A DNA stretch of 64,000 bases from Novosphingobium resinovorum (GTDB lineage: Bacteria; Pseudomonadota; Alphaproteobacteria; Sphingomonadales; Sphingomonadaceae): contig NZ_CP017077.1 in assembly GCF_001742225.1 (NCBI RefSeq), forward strand, positions 806,001 through 870,000. Direction: 5' to 3'. The notes under the pieces were generated by a model. The model was not told the origin of the DNA, searched no databases, and saw only the letters and a list, made by a program, of their open reading frames with translations. This document shows, piece by piece, positions 31,041-39,310 of the stretch (the first letter of the stretch is position 1; every line of letters starts with the position of its first letter). Position numbers and translations under genes: made by a program.

Positions 31041-33191
31041 TCAGAACTTGACGCCGCCGCGCACGCCGAACTGGCGCGGGTCGGTCAGGGTGAACGACTG
31101 GAGTTCGTAGGTGCCCAGCAGGCGCTTGTTCTCCAGGTTCTTGACGAACGCCTGCACGTACCAGCGATCTTCCGGCGCGAAGTAGCCGACCTGGATGTCC
31201 GTGCGGGTGTAGGAGTCCTGCTTGATCTGGTTGGCGGTGTTGTTGTCGGTGACGATGTAGGAGCTGGAGAACTTCAGCGCAGCGCTGCCCGAGATGCGCC
31301 CGCCATTGGCCAGCGGCACGTCCTGCGTCACGCCGACACGGCCGGACCACTTGGGCGAACGATCGAGCGGGGTGCCCTCGAAGTTGATGCTCTGGTCGCT
31401 CTCCAGCGGACGGAATTCGCCGTAGGTCGCGTCCAGATAGGCCAGCGAGTAGTCGATGCGGGTATTGGCGCCGAGGCGGTAGTTGCCCTCCAGCTCGATG
31501 CCCTGAACCTTGGCCTTGGGCACGTTGAGCGTCACCGCGCCGCCGGTGGTCTTGACCAGGCCCTGCTGCAGGTCGCGATAGTCGTAATAGAAGCCGGTCA
31601 GGCTGAAGTAGAGCGAACGGCCCAGCGTGGTGCCCTTCACGCCCGCCTCGTAGGAGATGATGCGCTCGGGCTTGTAGTAGAACGGCACGCTGCTGACGTC
31701 GTTGGGCGTGCCGTCGTTGAAGCCGCCCGCCTTGTAGCCCGAAGTCACGCCCGCGTAGGCAAGGATCGTCGGCGTCAGGTCCGCCTCGACGCTGCCCTTC
31801 CAGGTCACGCGCGAACCGGAAATGCCACCGCCCGGATAATGACCGCTGTAGTCCGACGGGAACGTCAGGCCGAGCCCATTGAGCGTGAAATACTGCGTGC
31901 CGGTGCGGTCCTTGCTGTCCTTGGTCCAGCGCACGCCGCCGGTGACGCGCACGCCGGGGACGACCTCGTAGGTCGCCTGACCGAAGCCCGCGTAGGACTT
32001 CGCCGAAGCGTTCAGGTCGTAGCTGAGCGTGAAGCCCTGGTTGACGAAGTCCAGTTCAGGGGCGGTGTAGGTCTTCTCGTGGAAGTAGTAGGCACCCACG
32101 ACCCACGAGAGCGGCCCGCTGCCCTGCGAGGCAAGGCGCAGTTCGTGCGAGTCCTGCTGGTGGTTCTGGAACGACGTGAACGCGCCATTGACCTGGCTGG
32201 AATCGGAGGGGATGTCGTTGCGCACGGTCAGTTCGCGCCAGGTCGACTTACGCCAGCCGAACAGATAGGTCAGCTTGGCGAAGCCGAGGTCGGAATTCAG
32301 CTCGGCCGTGACGCCGCCCGAATTGAAGCGGCTGTAGGTGTCCATCCCGGGGTTCTGGTAGCGCAGGCTGTGATCGTCGTTCTGCGCGACCGCCCGGTCG
32401 AGCGCGACGCGCGCCTGGCCGTTGGTGTCCGACTGTTCGTAATCGCCCGAGACGAACAGCGTGGTCGCGCTGCCGATATCGAACAGCAGGCTGGCGCGCA
32501 GACCGAAGTCGTTCTGGTCATCCAGCTTGTCGTGGCCGTCGTGCGTGGCGGTGAAGCCGTCGTGGTTGTTATAGGCCCCCGCGAGGCGCAGCGCGATGCC
32601 GTCCGCGATCGGCGCGTTCAGCATGCCGTTGGCGCGCACGGTGTTATAGTTGCCGTATTCGAGCGAATAGGCCCCTTCCCATTTGTTCGTGGGACGGTTG
32701 GTGATGACGTTGATGACGCCGGCGGTCGCGTTACGGCCATAAAGCGTGCCCTGCGGCCCGCGCAGCACCTCGACGCGGCTGACGTCGAACATGGTCAGCG
32801 CCTGTTCGGTCGGGCGCGCGATGTTGACGCCATCGAGGTTGTAGGCGGTCGAGGGGTCGCCCTTCTCCGAGAAGTCGGTGCTGGCGACACCGCGGATGGC
32901 GAAGCCGGCGGGGCCTGCCTGGACGTTCGGAATGACGTTCTGCAGATCGCGCGAGCTGGTGACGCCTTCGGACAACAGCTTGTCGCCGGCGACGGCGGCA
33001 ATGGCGACCGGCGCCTTGCTGAGCGCCTGGTCGCGGCGCAGCGCGGTGACGACGATCTCGTCGGTCTGCGCCGACGCTTCCGCGGCATCCTGCGCAGGCA
33101 CGGTGTCAGCCGACTGAGCGAGTGCAGACGCGCACTGGAAAGCGGCAAAGCCGACGGCGATTACGGATGCGGTAAGATGAAAGGCTTTCAT
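31041..33191 (-). CDS. TonB-dependent outer-membrane receptor (first gene of C-glycoside operon)
   Basis: A 716-residue outer-membrane receptor. A signal peptide (AVGFAAFQCASALAQS) is followed by the TonB-box-like EIVVTALRRDQ, a plug domain (VQAGPAGFAIRGVASTDF, EVLRGPQGTLYGRNATAGVI) and a 22-strand barrel ending FGVRGGVKF with terminal Phe. The start at 33191 has GGAGGGA upstream and gives the clean signal; a longer frame to 33293 does not. Such receptors import large or scarce substrates such as plant glycosides with TonB energy. It heads the eight-gene operon and faces a ROK regulator. Confidence 0.92.
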   Translation of the reverse strand: MKAFHLTASVIAVGFAAFQCASALAQSADTVPAQDAAEASAQTDEIVVTALRRDQALSKAPVAIAAVAGDKLLSEGVTSSRDLQNVIPNVQAGPAGFAIRGVASTDFSEKGDPSTAYNLDGVNIARPTEQALTMFDVSRVEVLRGPQGTLYGRNATAGVINVITNRPTNKWEGAYSLEYGNYNTVRANGMLNAPIADGIALRLAGAYNNHDGFTATHDGHDKLDDQNDFGLRASLLFDIGSATTLFVSGDYEQSDTNGQARVALDRAVAQNDDHSLRYQNPGMDTYSRFNSGGVTAELNSDLGFAKLTYLFGWRKSTWRELTVRNDIPSDSSQVNGAFTSFQNHQQDSHELRLASQGSGPLSWVVGAYYFHEKTYTAPELDFVNQGFTLSYDLNASAKSYAGFGQATYEVVPGVRVTGGVRWTKDSKDRTGTQYFTLNGLGLTFPSDYSGHYPGGGISGSRVTWKGSVEADLTPTILAYAGVTSGYKAGGFNDGTPNDVSSVPFYYKPERIISYEAGVKGTTLGRSLYFSLTGFYYDYRDLQQGLVKTTGGAVTLNVPKAKVQGIELEGNYRLGANTRIDYSLAYLDATYGEFRPLESDQSINFEGTPLDRSPKWSGRVGVTQDVPLANGGRISGSAALKFSSSYIVTDNNTANQIKQDSYTRTDIQVGYFAPEDRWYVQAFVKNLENKRLLGTYELQSFTLTDPRQFGVRGGVKF

Positions 33192-33498
33192 AATCCCTCC
33201 CAAAGGAACGTTCGGAAACCGAACCCTTGCTTCGTCACGAGCAGGTGATTCCGGATACCGATCGCGTAAACGTTCTTTTACCGACCGTTTCAAATGGATT
33301 ATCGTTCGGATTAAGATCGTTCGTCGCCGCGTCGCAGCAAAATCAGGCCCGGTAACGAGGACAGGCCTTGAAAATGTGGAAATGCGCTATTTGATGCAGT
33401 GCAATAAGTCGAACGATAAGGGAGAAGATTTTTTTCATTCGTTCGCTTTCCATACGATCACGCTTGACCGAACCCGGACTTGCGATCACCGTGCACTT
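33192..33498. promoter_or_regulatory. Divergent promoter region with ATCGTTCG repeats
   Basis: 307 bases between the TonB receptor and ROK starts. The octamer ATCGTTCG occurs directly at 33301-33308 and 33316-33323 (15-base period) and inverted as CGAACGAT at 33410-33417; further CGTTC words lie near 33269 and 33440. These are the best candidate operators for the ROK repressor, shared by both divergent transcripts. Confidence 0.55.
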
Positions 33499-34743
33499 AT
33501 GCTTCCCACCCCTCTCGAACCACGAAAGCGCGGCATGCGCGTCGATCGTAACGCCAACGTGCAGGACGTGCTGGGCTTCCTGCGCAGCAACGGTCCCGCC
33601 AGTCAGGCCAGCATTGCCCGTTCGACCGGGCTCTCGCGCGCGACCGTAAATCACATCGTGCAGTCCCTGCGCGATCAGGGCGCCGTGCAGTACGAATGGA
33701 AGAACAAGCGCGAGGCATTCGTCTGCCTGGCCTCGACACAGGGCTCGGTCATCACGCTGACCGTCAGCGACGCCCTCATCAAGGCGTCACTGTTCGAGTT
33801 CAACGGGCAGGAACGGATCGACGTCGTCTCGACCGACCTGCCCGAACACCGCGATGCCGCGCCTTCCCCGGCGATGGCGCTCGACATGGCCAACCGTCTC
33901 GCCAGCCTGGCACGGCAGCGCGGCGCGCAGGCAGTGGGAATGGCCGTTGCGATCGTCGGCCCGATCGATCGCGCCAGCGGCACGATCGCGCAATGGGCCT
34001 GGCAGCGCCTGCCTAGCTGGAAGCAAGTGGACATCCACAAGTACTTCACCCGTCACCTGCGCATCCCGGTGGCGGTGGACAACGACGCCAACTTCGCCGC
34101 ACTGGCGGAATGGTCATGGGGATCGGGGCGCGGCTGCGGCGATTTCCTGAACATCACCTGCTCCGAAGGTATCGGTGGCGGCTTCATCATCAACGGCGGC
34201 ATCTACCACGGCGGCACGGGCCTGGCTGGAGAGATCGGTCACATGGTCATCGAGGACGCGGGTGACCTGTGCTTTTGCGGCAGCCGGGGTTGCCTGACGA
34301 GCCTCGCCACCGAACGCGCCATCCTCAAGGCCTTGCCCGACCTCGGCTCTCCGAAGACCACCCTGCACGACGTCATAGAAAGCGCCCGCCTGGGCGATGC
34401 CGCGTGCCAGCGCGTGCTGTTCGAGACGGGTCTTCATCTTGGCCGCGCACTGGCGACGGTGGTGCGCGTGATCGGCCCCAGCGCCATCTCGATCGGCGGC
34501 ACGCTTGGCCGAGCGGGTGACATCGTGCTCGGCGGCCTGCGGGCATCGGCCGAAGTCATCAACCTGAGCGCGATCGGTAGCGGCACTCGCTTCTGCATAG
34601 CCGAAATCCTGGACGATGCGATCGAACTCGGCGCACTGGCATCGGTGCTATCGCAGATCGACACCGGGATGAACAGCCTGGCGCCCTGGATGACCCGCCC
34701 TCAACCGCTGGCCACCACAACGGCTGCAGCGGCAACCGGTTAA
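33499..34743 (+). CDS. ROK-family transcriptional regulator
   Basis: A regulator of about 414 residues, NagC/XylR-like. The N-terminal winged HTH (NVQDVLGFLRSNGPASQASI, ARSTGLSRATVNHIVQSL) is followed by the ROK sugar-binding domain, with CSEGIGGGFIINGGIYHGGT and GLAGEIGHM, and the zinc site CFCGSRGCL. A sugar ligand is likely to release it from DNA. ATG 33499 is a reasonable start, but ATG 33535 (MRVDRNAN) is equally possible, since neither has a strong ribosome-binding site. It diverges from the C-glycoside operon, which it probably represses. Its end overlaps the GntR gene by four bases on the opposite strand. Confidence 0.87.
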   Translation: MLPTPLEPRKRGMRVDRNANVQDVLGFLRSNGPASQASIARSTGLSRATVNHIVQSLRDQGAVQYEWKNKREAFVCLASTQGSVITLTVSDALIKASLFEFNGQERIDVVSTDLPEHRDAAPSPAMALDMANRLASLARQRGAQAVGMAVAIVGPIDRASGTIAQWAWQRLPSWKQVDIHKYFTRHLRIPVAVDNDANFAALAEWSWGSGRGCGDFLNITCSEGIGGGFIINGGIYHGGTGLAGEIGHMVIEDAGDLCFCGSRGCLTSLATERAILKALPDLGSPKTTLHDVIESARLGDAACQRVLFETGLHLGRALATVVRVIGPSAISIGGTLGRAGDIVLGGLRASAEVINLSAIGSGTRFCIAEILDDAIELGALASVLSQIDTGMNSLAPWMTRPQPLATTTAAAATG

Positions 34744-35483
34744 TCCCCGGCGGCAACCTTGCGCGGCTTGCGCGGCGCGTTCTTGCGAGGCTCCGTCTCG
34801 CGCTGCACCACTGCCTTTGCCTTGCGCCGTTCGAACATGCTGACGCGTTGGTGATTGGCGTGTTCCCGGAACAGGAATTCGGCGCGCGCGCCATCGCGCC
34901 TACGCACAGCATCGACGATAGCGTGGTGGAAACCGTGCGCCCGGTGCAGCATGGCAAAGGCCCGCCGCAAGCCCACCTGATCGAAGACGATCACCGACGG
35001 TGCCACAAACGGCACGTTGTTGAGCCGCTCGATGAACATCGAAAGCAGTGGCGACTGGCAACCCTCAATCATCAGGCGATGAAAGCGTTCGTTCATGCGC
35101 CCGTACTCAAGCTCGTCCTCGCGATCGAGGTGATGCTTCTCAAACAGCGCGTCGCCTTCGACCAGGCATGCCTCCAGCGCCTCCAGCACCGCCGGATCGG
35201 CTCCGCGCTCGGCCAGCGTACGCGCGGCCCAGCCTTCCAGCGTGGCGCGCAAGTCCAGCGCATCGTCGATCTCACGCTCGCTGACCGCCGCAACAACATA
35301 GCCGCGCTTGCCCACCGGGCTGAGGAAGCCCTCCACCGCCAGCCGCGGCAGGATGTTGCGTATAGGGGTGCGAGACACGCCCAGTCTTTCCGACAACGCC
35401 GCTTCGGTCAGCCGCTCGCCGGGGGCCAGTTCTTCGCGAAGGATCATCTCCTTGAGCGTGTTTTCCAGCGTCGTGTTGCTCAT
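34740..35483 (-). CDS. GntR-family regulator (FCD domain)
   Basis: A 247-residue FadR-subfamily GntR protein. The winged HTH covers about residues 5-70 (LREELAPGERLTEAALSERL, GVSRTPIRNILPRLAVEG), and the FCD ligand-binding domain follows (DDALDLRATLEGWAARTLAE, NERFHRLMIEG, HHAIVDAVRRRDGARAE). FCD regulators respond to organic acids or sugar acids. It is 53 bases downstream of the MFS gene at 35537-36772 and probably controls it or the adjacent receptor. The start at 35483 puts the HTH at the N-terminus; a longer frame has no support. Confidence 0.88.
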   Translation of the reverse strand: MSNTTLENTLKEMILREELAPGERLTEAALSERLGVSRTPIRNILPRLAVEGFLSPVGKRGYVVAAVSEREIDDALDLRATLEGWAARTLAERGADPAVLEALEACLVEGDALFEKHHLDREDELEYGRMNERFHRLMIEGCQSPLLSMFIERLNNVPFVAPSVIVFDQVGLRRAFAMLHRAHGFHHAIVDAVRRRDGARAEFLFREHANHQRVSMFERRKAKAVVQRETEPRKNAPRKPRKVAAGD

Positions 35484-35536
35484 CGCGGCACAGGAAGGAT
35501 TTCTCGCCGAACTGTCAATGCCATTGGATCCCGAAC

Positions 35537-36772
35537 CTACGCGTGCACCAGTTCGATGCGCGGCACGACAAGGTGCAGCAAGAGCGTCGCGGCAAGGTAG
35601 GCGACCGAGGCCACTGCGAACATCGGCCAGTAGCCGTGGCCGTTGGTCAGCGACCATCCGGCGAACTCTATCATCGCCATGCCGCTAAGGTTGCCCGCAA
35701 CCGAACTGAGCGCGGTGACGGTGCCCACGCGCTGCAGCGGCACGATGTCGGCGGTGAGGCCGAAGATGTTGGTGACAAAGCCGTTGTGCGCGAATAGCGC
35801 GACCCCGATGATCGCTGCCGCCGTCCATGCGCTGCCGACGTGAAGTGCCAGCGGCAAGGCCAGGATAAGGACGGAAAACAGCAGCATTGACGACTTGCGG
35901 GCCGCGTTGACCGACAGCCCGCGCCGCAGCAGTGCCGGGAACAGGCCGCCGCTCGCCAGTGCTCCCAGCGCGGCCATCGCATACGTCAGCGCCACCGGCC
36001 CGCCGATCTCGGTTTGGGTCAGTCCGAAGACCTTGCTGAACAGGTCCGGGATCCAGAACAGCAGGAACCACCAGACCATGTCCGCCAGCGCCTTCGAGCC
36101 TGTGATCGCCCAGGTCCGCCGATCGGTGAACAGCGCCTCCCAGTCCACGCCGGCTTTCGCATCACCGGAGGTCGCGGCTGCGGTGGAGTGCAGATGACGC
36201 GTGCCCAGCAGCCAGAACGCCACCCAGATCACACCGAGTCCGCCCGTCAGCAGGAACGCTGATTTCCACCCGAACGTCACCGCAACCACCGGGATCACCA
36301 GCGGCGTCAGGATGGCTCCAATACTGGGCGCGGTGGCGATCACGCCAAGACCGAAGGAGCGTTCCCTGAGCGGCAGATACTGTGCCGTCGCCTTGACCGT
36401 GGCCGGCCCGGACACCGATTCCCCCAGCGCCAGCGTCACGCGTGCCATAACGAACTGGGTTACGGTTGCGGCAGCGGTATGCGCCATGCCCGCAAGGCTC
36501 CAGACCGCCACGGCCCAGCCATAGGCGATGCGTACGCCGAAACGGTCAACGAGCCAGCCCGAGAACAGCACCGACGATGCCATCGCCAGACTGAACGCGG
36601 AGCCAAGGTGCGCAAAATCCTCGTCGCTCCAATGGAAGGTGGCTTCGAGCGTGGGCTTGAGCAGCGCCAGCACCTGGCGATCGACATAGCTCAGCACGGT
36701 CCCGAAAAAGACCAGCGCGATCAACACATAGCGTCTGCGTGCCTGCGCTGCGGCGTCTGCATATTCTCCCAA
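35537..36772 (-). CDS. MFS transporter, hexuronate/anion:cation symporter type
   Basis: A twelve-helix transporter of the ACS branch (ExuT/GudP/phthalate-like). The signature FGTVLSYVDRQVLALLKPTL in helix 1 and GWLVDRFGVRIAYGWAVAVW in the loop 2-3 region are diagnostic. A TTG start at 36772 (AAGGA eight bases before) gives 411 residues with a normal short N-terminus; an ATG at 36850 would add 26 residues without a clear ribosome-binding site. ACS members carry sugar acids or aromatic acids. It shares an operon with the GntR gene and diverges from the second TonB receptor. Confidence 0.85.
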   Translation of the reverse strand: MGEYADAAAQARRRYVLIALVFFGTVLSYVDRQVLALLKPTLEATFHWSDEDFAHLGSAFSLAMASSVLFSGWLVDRFGVRIAYGWAVAVWSLAGMAHTAAATVTQFVMARVTLALGESVSGPATVKATAQYLPLRERSFGLGVIATAPSIGAILTPLVIPVVAVTFGWKSAFLLTGGLGVIWVAFWLLGTRHLHSTAAATSGDAKAGVDWEALFTDRRTWAITGSKALADMVWWFLLFWIPDLFSKVFGLTQTEIGGPVALTYAMAALGALASGGLFPALLRRGLSVNAARKSSMLLFSVLILALPLALHVGSAWTAAAIIGVALFAHNGFVTNIFGLTADIVPLQRVGTVTALSSVAGNLSGMAMIEFAGWSLTNGHGYWPMFAVASVAYLAATLLLHLVVPRIELVHA

Positions 36773-37045
36773 GGCCGGTTCCTTAATTCTTTGATGCGGG
36801 GGCCTGTATCCACGGCCTGCCGCGGCGCCGCCTCCCGTTGGACCATGCATCCGCAGCTAAAAGAAGGCGGCACTCTCGTCAACATTTACGGAGTCCCAAA
36901 TAGCGCGATTATTGCCTGTATTCGGGAGTTTTTCATTCAATAAGCAAACATTCGGGATCCAAATTGTTGACCAGAAAGAATCACTCCCTTAGCGGTCGGC
37001 CCCGTCAGATGGAGCCGACCAGCGCTCATCAGGGAGAGAAAATCT
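36773..37045. promoter_or_regulatory. Divergent promoter region, MFS and second TonB receptor
   Basis: 273 bases between divergent starts. An AT-rich block (TTTTTCATTCAATAAGCAAA near 36930) and ATTGTTGACC shortly after it could hold the receptor promoter. AGGGAGAG precedes the receptor ATG. No clear operator repeat is visible. Confidence 0.4.
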
Positions 37046-39190
37046 ATGACAAGGTTCAGGGCGTCCCACGCCGTCAGCACCCTCGCATTGATCGCCGCAA
37101 CGCCGTTCGCCGCACATGCGCAGGAAACCGCCACACCTGCCGCACAGGAGGCCGACGGCGGCCTTCAGGAAATCATCGTCACCGCCGAAAAGCGCGAATC
37201 GAACGTCCAGAAGACCGCGATCGCGATCGACGTCGTGACTTCGGACAAACTCGCCAAGAACGGCGTCGCCAACATGGAATCGCTGCAGGCGGTGGCACCG
37301 GGCATTCAGTTCGGCCAGTCGGGTGCGAACACCATCGTCACCGTGCGCGGCGTATCCGGCCGCGATACCTCCGAGATCGGCGACCCCGCCGTCGCCATCA
37401 ACATGGATGGCATCTTCCTTCAGCGTCCCGCCGGCATGAACGCTGCGTTCTTCGATCTCGACCGCATCGAAGTGCTGCGCGGCCCGCAAGGCACGCTCTA
37501 CGGCCGCAATGCGACCGGCGGCGTCATCAACGTCGTGTCGAAGCGCCCCGAACTGGGCGACTTCGGCGGCTATGCTGCAGTCGATGCCGGGAACTACAAC
37601 ACCATCAACCTCGAAGCCGCGGTCAATATCCCGGTCGGCGACACCATCGCCATCCGCGCTTCGGGCATCCGCCGCGAGCGCGACGGTTTTCGTGACGTCG
37701 GCAACGGCCAGCGCGGGGACGACGAATACTCGCGCGGCGGCCGCCTCCAGGCGCTGTTCAAGCCCAACGACAGCCTGAGCGTTCTGCTCTCGGGCGGCTA
37801 CCTGAAGCAGAGCGGCTTCGGCCCGGTCCAGGCGGGCTACCCGACCACCCGCGCCGAGCCGCCGACGGACTGGGACGAGGTTAAGACCATCCCGCTCAAC
37901 TTCAAGAACGACTACGACCTGACCCGCAAGACGCTCTCGGCGCAGCTCGACTACGACTTCGGCCCGGTCAAGGCGACCTACCTGTTCGGCTATGTCGGGG
38001 TCGACAAGGACCAGACCTTCGACAACGACGGCACCGCAACCAAGTCCTACGTCTTCCGCGCGGGCGAATTCTCGGACGACACCAGCCACGAACTGCGCCT
38101 GTCATCGAAAACCGGTGGTCCGTTCACCTGGCAGACCGGCCTGTACTACTACAATCAGGATCTCGCGGTTCGCTCGCAGAACTACGTCAACCCGAATGGC
38201 AACGTGGTCCTGCTTCGCGACTACCACTATGACGTGCAGGTGAAGTCAAAGGCCGCCTTCGGCCAGATTTCCTACGCCTTCACCGATCAGTTGAAGGCGA
38301 GCGCGGGAATCCGCTGGTCGCAGGACACCAAGACCCGCACCGGCTATGCTTACAACGGCCCCAGCCTTGCCAATCCGCCCGCGACGCAGCCGGTACTGAA
38401 CTATGCGCCGACGGACGACCGTTCGCGCGACAGCGACGTATCGTATCACGTCGGGCTCGACTATCAGGCGACGCCGGCCAACCTCGTCTATGCCAAGGTC
38501 GACAAGGGCTACAAGTCGGGCGGTTTCACCTCGATCAACGCCTATGGTCCGGAAACCGTAATCGCCTATGAAGTCGGCTCGAAGAACCGCCTGCTCGGCA
38601 ACACGCTGCAGTTGAATCTCAGCGGCTTCATCTACGACTACAAGGACCAGCAGGTCAGCCAGACCACCAACCAGGGTGTGCAGGTGCTCAACGCGGGCAA
38701 TTCCCGGGTCAAGGGCATCGAGGCGCAAGTTGAGTGGAAGGCCAGCAACGCGGACTCCATCGACCTGTCGATCAACTGGCTCGATGCGAAGTTCAAGAAA
38801 TTCGCGGTCAACACCGGCGGCGTCAACGTGGACCTTGCCGGCAATCATCTGATCCAGGCGCCCGAATGGTCGCTGTCGGGCGGCTACCAGCACGTCTTCG
38901 AACTCGCCAATGGCGGCGACATCACGCCCCGGGTGCAGGCGACCTATCGCTCAACCTCATACCTGACGTTTTACAACAGGGCGAACGACCGCCAGAAGCC
39001 TTACGAGACGGTGGATGCAAGCCTCACCTACACCGCGCCTGAAAACGCCTGGAGCCTTCAGGCGTATGTGCGCAACCTGACCAACTCGGTGATCCTCACC
39101 GGCGCCAGCATCGGCTCGTTCACCGGAACGAACTTCTACCAGTTCGCCGCCCCGCGCACCTACGGCGTGCGCCTGCAGGGCAAGTTCTAA
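37046..39190 (+). CDS. TonB-dependent outer-membrane receptor (second)
   Basis: A 714-residue outer-membrane receptor: signal peptide (VSTLALIAATPFAAHAQ), TonB-box-like QEIIVTAEKRES, plug domain (NTIVTVRGVSGRDTSEIGD, EVLRGPQGTLYGRNATGGVI), and a barrel ending YGVRLQGKF. It resembles the receptor at 31041 in its plug but differs through the barrel, so the two probably have different ligands. It is followed by a GH3 glucosidase gene, which suggests uptake of aryl glucosides or their fragments. Start fixed by AGGGAGAG. Confidence 0.92.
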   Translation: MTRFRASHAVSTLALIAATPFAAHAQETATPAAQEADGGLQEIIVTAEKRESNVQKTAIAIDVVTSDKLAKNGVANMESLQAVAPGIQFGQSGANTIVTVRGVSGRDTSEIGDPAVAINMDGIFLQRPAGMNAAFFDLDRIEVLRGPQGTLYGRNATGGVINVVSKRPELGDFGGYAAVDAGNYNTINLEAAVNIPVGDTIAIRASGIRRERDGFRDVGNGQRGDDEYSRGGRLQALFKPNDSLSVLLSGGYLKQSGFGPVQAGYPTTRAEPPTDWDEVKTIPLNFKNDYDLTRKTLSAQLDYDFGPVKATYLFGYVGVDKDQTFDNDGTATKSYVFRAGEFSDDTSHELRLSSKTGGPFTWQTGLYYYNQDLAVRSQNYVNPNGNVVLLRDYHYDVQVKSKAAFGQISYAFTDQLKASAGIRWSQDTKTRTGYAYNGPSLANPPATQPVLNYAPTDDRSRDSDVSYHVGLDYQATPANLVYAKVDKGYKSGGFTSINAYGPETVIAYEVGSKNRLLGNTLQLNLSGFIYDYKDQQVSQTTNQGVQVLNAGNSRVKGIEAQVEWKASNADSIDLSINWLDAKFKKFAVNTGGVNVDLAGNHLIQAPEWSLSGGYQHVFELANGGDITPRVQATYRSTSYLTFYNRANDRQKPYETVDASLTYTAPENAWSLQAYVRNLTNSVILTGASIGSFTGTNFYQFAAPRTYGVRLQGKF

Positions 39191-39202
39191 GCTCTCCTCC
39201 TG

Positions 39203-39240
39203 CCGGCCCGCGACAGCTCCTCCTGTCGCGGGCCGGATTT
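39203..39240 (+). terminator. Rho-independent terminator after second TonB receptor
   Basis: CCGGCCCGCGACAG (39203-39216) and CTGTCGCGGGCCGG (39223-39236) form a perfect 14-bp stem with a six-base loop, followed by ATTTTCC. It separates the receptor from the GH3 gene, which then needs its own promoter or read-through. Confidence 0.85.
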
Positions 39241-39310
39241 TCCTCTTTCCCTTCCCCTCACAGCCGTCCACCACGGCACTCTGACGGACGGCGGAAAGCA
39301 GACTCTTTCG

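Noticed and set aside
30999..33248. Plus-strand open frame of 749 codons
   Set aside because: It is antisense to the TonB receptor gene, whose signal, plug and barrel motifs are complete. High GC content keeps the opposite strand open; the plus-strand product has no recognisable motif.
36989..38089. Minus-strand frame of 366 codons
   Set aside because: Antisense to the second TonB receptor, which has all expected domains.
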